The position numbers and the translations under genes were made by a program. Below, in pieces: positions 10,741 to 22,134 of a stretch of 64,000 bases of DNA. The stretch lies in NCBI GenBank assembly GCA_030280995.1, contig JASXTE010000268.1, positions 1 to 64,000 of the forward strand, written 5' to 3'. The notes beneath the pieces are model-generated. The model made no database searches. It had not been told where the DNA came from and worked only from the letters and a program-made list of their open reading frames with translations. Each line of letters opens with the position of its first letter. Position 1 is the first letter of the stretch. The stretch comes from Hemileia vastatrix (lineage: Eukaryota; Basidiomycota; Pucciniomycetes; Pucciniales; Zaghouaniaceae).

Positions 10741-11277
10741 ATGAGCGGCACTCAGAAACAGAAGCAGAAATCACAAATCATGGACTACAATCATCCAAAG
10801 AGATCAGTCATTGGGAAAATCAGATTCCTCGCTTGGAGGTTTCATAACTTCCTACAGGGAACTTTCAGTTTGGGAATGTTGGAGGTTTGGGAACAACTAC
10901 TCGTAGGTAAGTAGTCACTCAGCGCACGATATTGATAGCTGCCATTGATGTCAACATGGACTAGGATCTCATAATCAGTAGCTCATCTCCAGAGTTCACC
11001 GATGGGAGGAAGGACTGAATCTAGATCCAAAGAGAGATCATTCAAAGGCTGCATACTTGATTTGCCTCTCACTTGGATTTCATCTAGGATAGCCATTCAT
11101 TCCTTCGCTTGGTTCTTCTCTAGAAGTTCAAAGTCGAGACTGCTTGCTTCTCTTAGCAACAGTCAGGTCCAAGATCACTCATGTTCAGCTTTCTCTCTCT
11201 TTCTCCTCTCTCTCTCATCTTCAGGTCTAATGGTTCTCATCCTATCTTCTCTTCTCTGGTACAGGTCAGTAATTTAA
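10741..11277 (+). CDS. candidate small activating subunit of serine palmitoyltransferase (ssSPT-like)
   Basis: Exon 1 (10741..10906) starts MSGTQKQKQK and includes RFLAWRFHNFL and GMLEVWEQLLV. It ends at GTAAGT in phase 1. Exon 2 (11225..11277) begins after TCTTCAG and continues with a hydrophobic GLMVLILSSLLWY, ending in TAA. The result is about 72 residues. The LEVWEQ core preceded by aromatics and followed by one transmembrane helix recalls the LEPWE motif of animal and fungal ssSPT/Tsc3-like proteins, which are 70-80 residues and sit in the ER with the enzyme of the first sphingolipid step. The 318-nt intron is long for this genome, so an extra exon may be missed. The start lies about 100 bp from the divergent Prp19 start. 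Confidence 0.5.
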
Positions 11278-12008
11278 ACAACCAGAGCTCTCTAGAAATC
11301 AATTCCTAAGGCGTCATCCCGGAAGGTCGAGAACTCATCCCTTGTCCCTCTTCTCGATATCTCTTTCCCAGTCTCTACTATCATTTCCCAGGTCACGTCA
11401 GATCCTCCATCAGGAGAGCTTCCTACTATCTATTCGGCTCAAATAGGCTAGGTGGGAAATCCGGGTTTGAATCGTCAAAGATCGAACTTTGAAACTAGAA
11501 CGAGCGTTGGCCGAGAAGCAGTCCCACCTCTCGATTTGTACTTTTAGATTATATGGTTTACCTCTATAGCTGTTGCTTCGAGAGATTCTCTCAACTTTTC
11601 AATTGTAAATACAATATTCATGGTCTTATATCTTTCAAAGAGTGAAAGAGAGAAAAGACGAAGAAACAGAAGGGCGAAGAGAGAAATCTTGATTACTATA
11701 CCTCGCACTGGTTTTTCAAAGACTGAGCACCCCGGAAAAATGTTTGCATTGCATTGCATAAAATGTATCGTGTATGACAAGGTGACGGGTAAAGATTAAA
11801 AAGACGAGAAATAACGACGGTGACGATGAGAGAGGCAAAAGATAGATAAGCATGAGAATCCAGAGAGCAGAAATGAGCAAACAATGAAAAATGTACAACA
11901 GCAATAAACAACTTGGGAGAAAAAAGATGAGGTTTGAAATCTGCTGAGAAATGAGAAAAGTAAAAACAGAGCCGATAAAGAGGAGAGAGAGAGCTAGAAG
12001 GCCACTGA
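11278..12008. other. intergenic, no gene seen
   Basis: 3' regions of the ssSPT-like gene (+) and the histidine kinase (-). Open frames on the minus strand at about 11540-12034 are hydrophobic low-complexity readings with no start context or conserved motif and are probably 3' UTR. Confidence 0.4.
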
Positions 12009-15000
12009 CTACCAAACGTGATTTGAATCACCAACTTTTCTCTCCTTCCAAGCTTTTCTCCAAGCCTCTAGATCTTGACGTAGCTTCCTCATTCCAACAG
12101 GTTTGGTTAACCAAAGATTAATGCCGACGTCTGAGCCTCTGAGCTTGTCCGAAGGTGAAGAAAGAGCAGTGATTGCAATGATCTTTGGGAGGTGATCCAG
12201 AATGTGACCTCGCATTTGAGTACAGGCTGCGAATCCATCCAGAATCGGCAAATTGATATCCAGCAATACGAGAGATGGTTTGAATTCGACGAACTTGACA
12301 ACAGCTTGAGCTCCATCTTCTGCAGTCTCGATCTTTATGTTCATCTTGTTGCAGACCGTTGCAAGGAGCCTGGATTGGAAAGTTTGTGGAAAGACAGAAT
12401 GGAATTTCAGCGAAAGCTCAAGAATTTCGATTTATTCCCAGCGACCAAAAGCACCAAAAGCTTTCTTCCTACCTGAACCTTTCTCTCTACTCACCTCAAA
12501 TTGAGAGGATTGTCCTCAACGATGAGCACTCTGAACTCGTCTGTCTCTGGATCCGAAGAAGAATCATCATTTACTGCTGCTGGAGTGTTGGCGACCGTCT
12601 GCGTCTGCTTGACAGGAATTGATGGAAGAGATTGAGTCGATGGAGTTGGAAGAGATTCGGTATTGAGATGATCCTTGATCTCTTTCAGTAGGGAAGGTCC
12701 ATAGGGTAGACGGAACGTAGTAATTGATGTCTCATCGACGATAGAACTCGCCGAAGAACCGAGAGAAGGTGAAACGACGATTACTCTCGAGCAGCTTGAT
12801 CTCTCGACAACGTCCTCCGAACAGAAAAGCACTGCAGTAGAGAGAGAGAGAGGAGAGACGTCGGGCAGCGATGTGAGAAAAGAACAAAGGAAGAGAAACG
12901 AGACGCATGCACTCACCTTCTGCTACTTCTGGTTCGCACAATTCGATTCCATTCTCCGAGAGATTGACCAAGAAGAAGTCTTTGACTTTCTCCCAACTTT
13001 CTGATTTGAATCCAACGAAAGCCACCTTCTTCGCCTTTGATGGACCGGCAATTTCAATCCTTTTCTCGTTGATCTGCTCTTGACAAGCCATCGTGAAAAT
13101 GACTGTGGTTCCAACTTCAAGCTTTGAATCCACTCTGAGATCAGCTCCGATAGCTTGACAAAGACTGACAGCCAGACTGAAGCCTAATCCAACTCCTTGA
13201 CGATGGAAATTTTTCTTTCGAAAGGGTTTCAATAATTCAGTCTCAACGAAGGATCGACTCATTCCAGGACCATTATCTCTCACAGTGAACTCCAGAAGAG
13301 ATTCGCCAGACTCGCTGGAGAACGATCGAACTGAGATCTCGATGATACCCTCTGGAGCGGCAAACTTGACTGCATTGGAGATGATATGGAGAGAACTTTC
13401 TCTACCTTGGAAGGACTTCTGACAGAGATCGATTTACTCGCCAGCTCTGGATTGATGGAGATTGTTAGACTTGGAAGTTTGAATGACTTGTTGATGTCTA
13501 GTAAGCTCATCTTCATCTCTTGGACTGTGTTCCCTTCTCCAACACTTGATGTGAGATGGAGGTGTTCCAAAGCTACTGAGCCCTGATGTTCAAGCATCGA
13601 AGAGAGATCGATTGCCTCTGGCATTTCGCTCGTCGAAGGATCCAAAGTTTCTCGACCTTCACTCGCTCGACTGAAGTCCAATACTCCTTCGAGGATGGTG
13701 TCTAGATTATGTCCAGCTAGCTGAATCCCCGAGAGAAGAGCAGAGAGAGCTTGAGAATCAGAGATGTCGATCGGAGCATCTGGTCCAGGACAAGAGGCAG
13801 ATTGCTGAAGCAATTCCACCAATCCGAAGATCGCATGAAGAGGGCGTCTGTGAGAAGATAAATGGAGAGAGAAGAAATGCGAAGAAAAGTCTGAAATGAG
13901 CAAAGAGAAGGCGATCGCTCAGAATTCAGTCCCACAACTTACCCTGAACTCATGCTGTTAGACAGAAGAAAGCAACGATTGAAAGAGGTCAGATCGATCA
14001 GATCAAGAAATCGCTGAGACCCAATCGATCTCACGACAATAAATGAGCTAATCTGACTCACCTGGATCTGCTGAATAAAGTAAAGAGTGGCAGCCTCTGC
14101 CGCTTTGATCTGTTGTCTCATGATGCTGGACCGAATCAGATTTCCTACGTTCTCAACGAAGAGGAGGCACTCGGGTTCGATCGCTCTCTTCTCCTCAAAT
14201 GAAACGAGAATAACAAGCATCGGCTGTTCGTTGAGGTTGAAGATCGGTATCGCCAAGTATTGATCTACTTTTGAATCTGGGAGGAGCGAGACTAGAGGAT
14301 TTCTTGAAGCTTCATCGTTGTTGAAATCGCTATGGTTCCTCCTTGAGGTTTCAGTCTCCTCCTCCTCCTCCTTCTCTAGATTGCTGACAGACGGAGAGTT
14401 ATCGTATAGAATCGGCAGCGACTTCCTCTCCTCCAACTTCCATCTACCCAACCAAGAAGAGACCTCTTCTCTCTGAAGCTCGGAAGAACCAAATTCTGAT
14501 GCCAGAGTTGGAATGTGAATCCCTTTCCCAGCACCAGAGATTAGATGAGGCCCCGCTAGAGGGAACGGGACAGACTTCAGTTTCTTCGTTGAGGAAAGTG
14601 GAACGACTGTTCAGTCTGAAACCTGAGCTGTTGGAAATTGAAAGTGAGGATCGTCTGTCAAAGCGATTGGAAGCAGGTTCCTCCGTCATCGTAGTCTGAC
14701 GAGGAGACGTGGGAGATCCATTCAGATTCCAAGGGATTGATGAAGAAGAACTAGGGAGCTTGTTTGAGATGGGAAGAGATGTTCGAAAATCCGAGACGTC
14801 GATTGCTAGACAACTGCTGGCTCCAATGACAGTCTAGAGCATCCGAATCAACCAAAGAGGGGGAAAAAAGAGTCGAGGTCAGTTTCAAAGTCAATCAAGC
14901 GGAAAGTGTGAACTTCTCACTTCTCGCAATCTCCTCGTCACTCACCTGAATAGAATCGCATGCTACTTCAACTCTTCTCGGACAGTAATGATATCCATCG

Positions 15001-16596
15001 CTCGTGACAGCGAACCTTTGAGCTCCAGGTCCCTGCGAGAGATCAGGATTACAAGAAGGTCCCATGCATTGAGAGTGATCCAAAAGAGCAGACTCATCGA
15101 CAGATCGCGTCAAGAAAGTAAGAGATCTTTGAATGACTGCCATTCGAAGACCTCTAGCCTTTTCTCGATTCTTCTGGATCGCTTCCGAAGTCATGGAACA
15201 GAGATCCTTTAGAAGGCTGCTCTCCTCTTCCGACCAAGATCTTGTATGTTCAGAGATCAGACAAAACCTTCCAACAGCGATCATTTCTTCTCCTCCATTC
15301 CCGTTCCCACTCGGAAGACATAAAGGCACAGAGATATAGAACCGCAACCTGCGATTCCCGTCTAGAGAGCAAAGGTTTGGGTTTCTTGCAAATCGATAGT
15401 CCTTATCCATATCTGGTAGATGAAAGACCTCAGGCGTTGCAGGACCGACTTGTTCACCTAAGAGAGCGTGACTGCACGCAGACCCGGTTCTATCCATCGG
15501 AGTGTAGATGTCGTCTTGAAAACCACCGAAGACCAGCACCTGATCTGGATTGGAGCAGTTGCTAGCAATTGTGAAGGCTGCATATTCGATGTTGAAGTGG
15601 CTCTTGGCTAAACGAGTGCTTCTTCCAAAGATAGGGATGAGAGATTCTGGATCTTCGAATCCATGTCTCCTCAGGACTTCACTATGCTTGCGTTTGAGGC
15701 TTTGAGGTTTAGCAGGAGGCGGTAGATAGCCATGGGAGTTCCAGAATTCTGAAGAGAGAAAGGAGATGGTTTCAGTAAGAAATTGAATCACTTCTCTCTC
15801 AATGTTGGCCTTCTCGACTCCGAATAAAGCAGAAATCAAATATTCATTCATAAGATCTCAGTGATTCCCAAAAGCCCTCGTCCAGAGGTAGGCAATCAGG
15901 CTCGATTCCCGTTTGTACGACCCTAGGACAAATCGATACACAAGTACTCACGAGCATCTCTATCCTTGACGCCTTTCAATCCCTTGATTCCCGGAGAGCT
16001 ACTACCCAAACCTTCACCTCGAACCCATCTGATCCAATCCTGCTCAGACACTGGACGCATCTCTTTGTAGTCGGATAAGGTCAACTTGGAAAGAGAAGAA
16101 GTTGGAGGATTCGCAGCATTTGGAGTTTGTGTAGAAGCTTCGGAAGCCGCTATCGAAGCAAGACTGATTTGAGATTGAGATGAGAGATTGTTGCTGGGAG
16201 TGGCTTCTGAAGGAAGAGATTGATGCTGGTCTTGAAGAGAGGATTGATTTGAACTCGAGATCTCGGGACTGGTGAGAACATCTGATGAAGGAACCGAAGA
16301 GGAAGGGGAAGAGTTTGGCTGAGAAGATGAATAGGAAATTGAAGTATCCGTTGAAGTAGAAGTGGAAGTTGAAGAGCGAGAAGAAGTTGAAGGGAGAGCA
16401 TCTTCTTTTGAAGTAGAAGAGAGAGACAGTCCACCCATCCCTCTCCAATTCTATCTTGCTTGTGCCTCTCCTTACTTGATGAATAGAGATCACCAAGCAC
16501 CTCGTTGGATAGTCGAACAAGCTCTAGAGGAGTGAGATCTGGGCGGAGAAGCGGAAGAGACGATGGAAAGATGGAAAGATCAACACGATTTTCCAA
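12009..16596 (-). CDS. hybrid histidine kinase: GAF, HisKA, HATPase, receiver
   Basis: Cytosolic two-component sensor. Exons: 15952..16596, 14946..15748, 14062..14833, 13943..13954 (12 nt), 12917..13847, 12495..12831, 12009..12369. A Ser-rich N-terminus is followed by a GAF-like region (FNIEYAAFTIAS to FCLISEHTRSWSEEE). The H-box HEFR is encoded wholly by the 12-nt exon and continues as TPLHAIFGLVEL. The HATPase shows ISNAVKF, RDNGPGM and GVGLGFSLAVSL. The receiver begins FRVLIVEDNPLNLR and carries the phospho-acceptor Asp in LVLLDINLP and the Lys in LTKPVG. There are four one-base breaks: near 16438, GGG 14561-14563, GGG 13842-13844 and GG 13388-13389. No membrane segment is seen. It probably signals via an Hpt protein to the HOG or Skn7 branch; subgroup unresolved. 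Confidence 0.85.
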
Positions 16597-16842
16597 CTCC
16601 CTTTTGCTGTTCCTGTTTTGTCCCGCTTCTTGATTGGCTTCTTTTTCAAAAGTTCCTGAAAGCGGGATCTCATTTCAATCAAAAGAAAGCCACGATTTCG
16701 AACACTCCCAACCGAACAATTCCGGAGACACACACTCTGCTATCCTGCAAAAATCTACAACTTCTCTTGTCCTTCAACTCCATCATCAACTTCATCTTCA
16801 ATTTCGATTCTATCAGCCTCAAAAAGCAGAACCCACAACGCA

Positions 16843-18633
16843 ATGGATCCAAACAAACATTTTCCTCCGGAAACGACTGGTCTCATCTTTTCATTTCTAA
16901 ATCACTCGTCAATAGCTCGTTCGGAACTCGTTGCTTCGTCATGACGAAAGGCGATCATTAATAATCCTAGCCTTTATCAAAAATTGGATCTGCTGTCTTG
17001 CTTCCATCCTTTCGATGGATGCGGGGCGGAGGGGAAAGAAACCGAAGAGATGGTACGGATCCTTACCACTTTCTCCCAACGATCCAATCAAGGCTTGGTG
17101 GATGTCTGCTTGGATCTCACGTCGATCTGGTGTGGTGGAAAAGGCTTCGAATACTGGCAAGATTGGTCGGAGACGGAAAGAGAGGATTCGGAAAAGCAAG
17201 TTCCATTGGTCAGGATCTTCAAATTGTTGAGAACCTCAAGTACAACTCTCCAAAGGTTGAAATTGGTAGTCAATTTTCACTCTAGAGACAATCCAGAATG
17301 CTGTGATACAGATTTATCCTTGGCTAGGAGGTTTATTGAGTACCTGAGATTATCCTTCCCAAATCTCAGAGATCTTGAGCTGTCACTGCCTTGTGAAGTC
17401 GAAATCAAATCAGAATCTCCATCTTCAAGGAAAAGACTCAGTTTACTCAACACCAAAGGAACCCAAACTTTCGAAGACGACTGTACTTACCGTCTTGTCA
17501 GTGATCTGATCAAAAAAGTCAGCAAATTTAACGATGGGCAGTTGACGCATTTCTTCTACGACTGCGAATATGGATTCAACAGTTCAGAGACCTCAAAGAT
17601 CATTAAAGAAATTCGCAAATCAAGTCAAACTCTTCGATCGCTAAATTTTGGAGCTCTTGGGAATGCTGGATCAGGTACAAAAGAAGCGTATCAGACTTTC
17701 TTAGCCAGTCCTGTTCTTTCCAACTTCAAATTTACTGTAGGCAAGAACTCGATGGGCTTTGGTTCGGACAACAGAAACTTTCACTTCATCATTCCAGAGA
17801 GTCATCAAGTAGTTACCCCGATGAAAGTCATCGATCTTTCCTTTGAATCAGGATTGGGCATCGTTTGGGATGAGAAACTGAAGGAGAAATTTGGCTCTCA
17901 GTTGGAGGAGCTTAGCCTTCAATACGATTACAAGACAACAGAAGCGGATGAAAAGTTTATTCCCTTCAACTATCTCACTTCTTTGCTGGAACTCAACTCT
18001 TCTACTCTAATCACTCTGAAGTTAGGAGGGCAAAGTTTCGAGAATCCATCTCAGCTCAAATCCGAGCCTTTGTCGACTATCTACTTTCCGAATCTCAAGT
18101 ATCTCTCTCTCAAATGTTTCATGAAAGTCACGAAACCACTTCTTCTCAAACTCAAGTTTCATCGTGTAACCCATCTCACCATTGAAAGTCCCAACTTTTT
18201 TGGCAGTCTGGAAAAGAAAGCCGATTATCTAGACTTCGAAGGACTTGTGTGGCCAATCATTCTAAGCTCTAGAGAAAGTCTAAAGCACTTAGGTTTGGAA
18301 TCAATGAAGATCACTAAGGATCAACCCAGAGAAGAAGGTTTAGTCTTTCCAAAACTCAAGACTTTATCGCTTCAATGGAGATCAGGTTCGCTTTCTAAAT
18401 TCTTCTCGATCTTCAACTATCCTGAACTGGTTGAGCTCCGCTGCGATCACTTCTTCTACGGCAAATACTTGGAAAGAGGTCCCAAGATCGTTCAAAGGGA
18501 GTTTTTTCAGCCTTCTGAGATGGCAGAATCAGAAGAAGAATTGTCGACTGCGATGGCTTTGTTTGATGATGTAGAAGATGGTGATGATTTTGATGGAAAT
18601 CTTCTGAATGATGGCAATGCTGCTGACGATTAG
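16843..18633 (+). CDS. F-box/leucine-rich-repeat-like protein with in-frame TGA in the F-box
   Basis: A single-exon frame runs from ATG at 16843 to TAG at 18633 (596 codons) with one interruption, TGA at 16942-16944. The N-terminus reads FPPETTGLIFSFL, then ELVASS-stop-RKAIINNPSLYQKL. This fits an F-box in which the stop replaces the conserved Trp (TGG to TGA). The rest, about 550 residues, has irregular leucine-rich strands (FPNLRDLELSL, LEELSLQYDY, FPNLKYLSLKC, FPKLKTLSLQW) and an acidic C-terminus. F-box proteins of this kind recruit substrates to SCF ubiquitin ligases. Internal start codons exist after the stop (TTG at 16984 or later ATGs) but would discard the F-box. Either a read error or a recent nonsense change. 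Confidence 0.7.
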
Positions 18634-19432
18634 AATGAATCGAATCTTCATACTTTTGACTGTCGAGTGTAACGGCCTTGACGTCCTGACGATGTTTGAA
18701 TCCGAGAGTGTTGCTTTATTTTCTCTTTCTTTTGACTGTCTTTCGCCAATCTCCTCTAACGAGTCTCCTTTTTCATATATCGAGGGACACTCTTGAAACT
18801 CAGATCAGACTCTCAGGTCTCAAAGACGAGCTACTTCGATTCTCTCTCGACATTGACCTAGTACTCATTTCCATCTCACTTTCTCCAACTCTCGTGATGG
18901 GGCTTGCTGGAAGATGCCTTATCACGATAGACAGAGGCTTCTCAATTCAGTAGAGCTTATCGAAGTGGTGTAACATATCTCAGATCAAGGGTAGAGAGAA
19001 GAAGTCGTGGGCTGGAATGGGCAGGTTGGTTGACGATGCGAGCAAAAAGGTACGAACAGCGTCGACGATGATGGAAGGAAGAGAAAGAAGAAAGACTCCA
19101 GGATCTCTTCTTCTCTCATGGGCTGGCTCTCATTACTTCTCTCAAGAAGTGTGAAAGAAAGTGGAGCTCGTCCCTCTGCCCTCTCCCCTTCACAATAATC
19201 TACTCTACTCGACTTGACTCATGCACTCGTCTTACGTCTACCAGCAATGCATTCGACTTCTACATGATCCCACTACAGGTTTGACTCACCTCTCTGTTTC
19301 GCAAGTTTCAAGATTGAGCTGCTTGTGGATGATTTGTGAGTGGGTTCGGATGCAACGAACTTGGGAAGTAGATACTGGAAAGCTGAGTAAAGTGAGAAGA
19401 TGGAGAAATTGAAGCGAGTAGGAAGTGAAGAT
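18634..19432. other. intergenic, no supported gene
   Basis: Follows the F-box/LRR stop. A segment on the minus strand at about 19303-19393, flanked by TTTACTCAG and GTGAGT, looks exon-like but its frame could not be linked to neighbours. Nothing else supportable was seen. Confidence 0.35.
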
Positions 19433-19858
19433 TCAGTTCAACGCCCTCTTGCTGTGATCAGGAGCTGTCCAGCATTGTTGATGCATGAGCTGAAGATGGT
19501 GAAAAGTGAAGATTATCCGAGCGGTTAGACCTTCAGGACTGGATCCATCTCTCGATATTTGCCACTCAAGTCGACCTGAAATTCTTTCTCAGCTTGCAAG
19601 ATTACGAATCTAACTCACCTTTCCTTTGGTTCGACTCGATTGCAATAGATGAAAATCAAACTAGCTTGAGTGGCGAAGAAGCTCGATTTTGCAGATCCTC
19701 TCTCATTATGCAGTGATGAGTGATATAGACGACGTTGACGCGTGGCGTCTGAATATCATCACTGTCTCTTGGATGCTTACGAATCTGCTGTGCTTCAAAG
19801 TACTTTGTGTTGTGTTGGAACGAAGAGAAGAGGGAGAAGAAGAAGAAGACATTGACAT
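19433..19858 (-). CDS. candidate small four-exon gene, function unknown
   Basis: Four short exons (19781..19858, 19619..19660, 19531..19575, 19433..19489) each end or begin at plausible splice sites. All are in phase 0, giving a 73-residue frame that starts MSMSSSSSPSSLRSN and includes SRTKGKVDLSGKYREMDPVL before ending SKRALN-stop. Donors are GTAAGC, GTGAGT and a weak GTCTAA; acceptors end CTAG, TTTCAG and TTCAG. There is no signal peptide or membrane segment. The Ser-rich start followed by basic residues could be a mitochondrial presequence, which is speculation. It lies directly 3' of the peroxygenase on the same strand. Every exon is short, so a chance arrangement remains possible. Confidence 0.35.
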
Positions 19859-20057
19859 CAAACTATTTGCTCACGTCCACACACGAGAAAGAATCGAAGT
19901 GAAAGTTCCAAAAAATGCTTCCATTTCAGAAAAGATAATGAGTAACTTAAAAATGGACTGTCAGCAAAGGAGGGGCAAGACGAAGGGAATCTATAAGGCT
20001 AAAAAAACAGTGACGGAAGGAGAAGAAAACGAACGAAGTTTTGATTGTGGTTCAACA

Positions 20058-22134
20058 CTAGTTGGACTTGGTGGAGTTGACTCCAACGAACTTAGCGCCT
20101 GGATACTTGTTGTAAGAAGCTTCGATGCTGGATTCAAGAGAATCACATGGGTTGTTACCAGCCTTGGCCAATTTACCCCATGGTCCAGCAATGTTCTGTT
20201 AGAAAATAGAAAGGAGAGGAAGACGTCGTCAGATTCTCAAATTGGCAGAAAGAAGAATCGAAGAGATCCCAGATGCAAGTTTACTCACCTTTCCGACGAA
20301 GTCAAGAGCTTGACCCAAGACCTTGTAGATGGAAGCCAATTGAGTTGGGATCAACTCCTCGACACCGACTTGGTAAAGGTAACAAGAGAGAGCTTGTGGG
20401 TTGGAAGTCAATTGTTCGAGGTTGAAGACTCCGTTGGTCAAGTTGCCAACGTCGACTCCAGTGAAGGTGTTGACCTTTCCTGCGTTACCTCCAACAGATA
20501 GAAGAGATGGGTCGATGGAAGCGGCGTGTAGAAGAGTCAAGACGACTGGAAAGAAGAGAAAGAGAGAGAGAGAGAGAGAGAGAATGAGATGAGAAGAAAG
20601 GGTGTAAGAAGCAGTCCGATCGAAAGTGCAGACTGAAGAATCTCGAACTCAAGATTACTCACTGTCATCAAGACCGAAGGTGGATCCTAGAGGACGTCTG
20701 TGCCAAGATGGGAGAAGTTTTTCGTGACCTGGGGTGTAGACAAGCTCTCCAGCCTTGTTTCTCTTGACGGAGAAGAAGGCGAAGAGGTTCTTTTCGTCGA
20801 GGTAGATTCGGTTCTTTCCGTTAGCACCGAGGGTGTTGTTGGCAGCGAATTCAGCAACGAATCTTTCAGCAGCGGTGGTACTGTGGTGAGAAGGGTAGGG
20901 GCAGGACGAAGGGCGAAGAGGTCAGGGAAAGGTTCTGCGGGAGAAGAAAAGTGACGAAGCGAAAGCGAAGCGAAGCAGTCTACTCACACAACCAAACCTC
21001 CGAAGGCAGAGTTGAAGAACAATGGGTTGTTAGCAACAGAGTGGTGCCATCTGCTGGCCTTGTGCTTGAGCATGACCTGTGAGATAAAGAGTCAGACGAG
21101 CGAGAGAAATGAGTACGAGACAAGGCGACAGACTTCTCGAACGACCGAAAAGAAGACACTTACAGTTGGAGTGAAGACATCCTCACCGTCCTTGGAATTG
21201 TTTCCTCCTTGGTCTAGAAGTTCTTGGAAGTATGGAAGGTGGACCTTGACGTTGTCGTGGTTAGCACCTGGGAGGTAGTAATCTTGACGAACGATGGAAG
21301 CGTCTCCTTCGTAAATGTTGTGAGCGTTGATTCCAGCTGGTTCCCCGAAGAGCAAGTTGGTCAAACCACCTAGACCGTCAGAGGCGTACTTTCCACCGAT
21401 AGACCAGGTAGTGTCCAAGATGTTACCGTTGAAAACAACGGCGTAGGCGTTGAGAGCTAGACCTAGATCGGCTTCGACTCCAAAGACCTTTCCAATGGCG
21501 TCGATACCTTGAGTTAGAGTGGTAACTCCGTTTCTATTGAGGTAACCATGGTTAGCCAACAAGTTAAGACCTGGGCATGGACCTGAAGAAGAAGGCAGAG
21601 AGGAAAATACGAAACGAAAGATGAGTAAGTAAAAGGTCAGAGAGATGAAGTTGTCGACGGTCTCAAAAAGATGGCTACTCACCTCTGATGTCGTTAGGTC
21701 CTGGAGCAATGAACTTATGTTCATCAGAAGTGAGATCAACCTGAAGAGAGAAGGACCCGGAAGGAAAAGAAGAAAAGTTGGTCAGTACAGGCTCTCGAGC
21801 TCGAAGAAAGGAAGCAAAGAGACCTTTGAGAGTACTCCACAGGCCCTGAAGCTGTTGTAATACTCACTCTTTGTTGTTCTTCGTTGTAGTCGAAGTTGTT
21901 TGGGTTCAAGAGAGCTTGAATGTCACGGTAACCGTCCTTACCGTCAACTTTTCCGGCTCTCTTTTCGACCTTGCCTTCCTTGATTTCCTTGACCTTCTCA
22001 AGGAAGAGAGCATACTTCTCTGGCTCTTGTTGAGCTTTAGCGACAACTTCTGCGGCTCCATAAGCGGGGAAAGCTTGCACACCAGAAGCAGCGATGGCAG
22101 CGGTGGCGGCGATGAGGGAGAGAGAGAACTTCAT
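20058..22134 (-). CDS. unspecific peroxygenase / heme-thiolate haloperoxidase, long type
   Basis: Secreted heme-thiolate enzyme that inserts oxygen from H2O2 into organic substrates or halogenates them. Seven exons: 21868..22134, 21683..21740, 21164..21582, 20988..21076, 20663..20880, 20289..20545, 20058..20195. They join without any break to 481 residues, which fits the long UPO class. There is a signal peptide (MKFSLSLIAATAAIAASGVQA) and a dibasic KR near residue 59, perhaps ending a propeptide. The proximal motif is Pro-Cys-Pro (Cys about 111, heme ligand) in GPCPGLNLLANHGYLNRNG. Distal Glu-Gly-Asp lies at about 200-202 (YEGDAS) and marks peroxygenases as opposed to classical chloroperoxidases (EHD). 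C-terminal cysteines (SCYL, NNPCDS) may pair. A TTTAAAAA element lies about 140 bp upstream. Confidence 0.92.
20554..20584 (+). repeat. (GA)n microsatellite in a peroxygenase intron
   Basis: A near-perfect AG/GA run within the intron between peroxygenase exons 5 and 6. On the transcribed strand it forms the CT-rich polypyrimidine tract before the acceptor of exon 6. Confidence 0.7.

Noticed and set aside
11544..12034. Hydrophobic open frames downstream of the histidine kinase
   Set aside because: Overlapping alternative frames of a T/C-rich 3' region, with no start context or conservation.
16984..18633. Starting the LRR protein at TTG 16984
   Set aside because: TTG is a poor eukaryotic start, and the upstream in-frame sequence from ATG 16843 encodes an F-box interrupted by a single stop.
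19505..19645. tRNA-like elements (TCCGAGCGGTTAG box and a GGTTCGACTC box)
   Set aside because: The two boxes are about 115 bp apart. The flanks do not pair into acceptor or T stems, and the first box overlaps an exon-like structure on the other strand.
19689..20501. 270-codon open frame on the plus strand
   Set aside because: Most of it is antisense to conserved peroxygenase exons 6 and 7. Its composition has no domain or signal.
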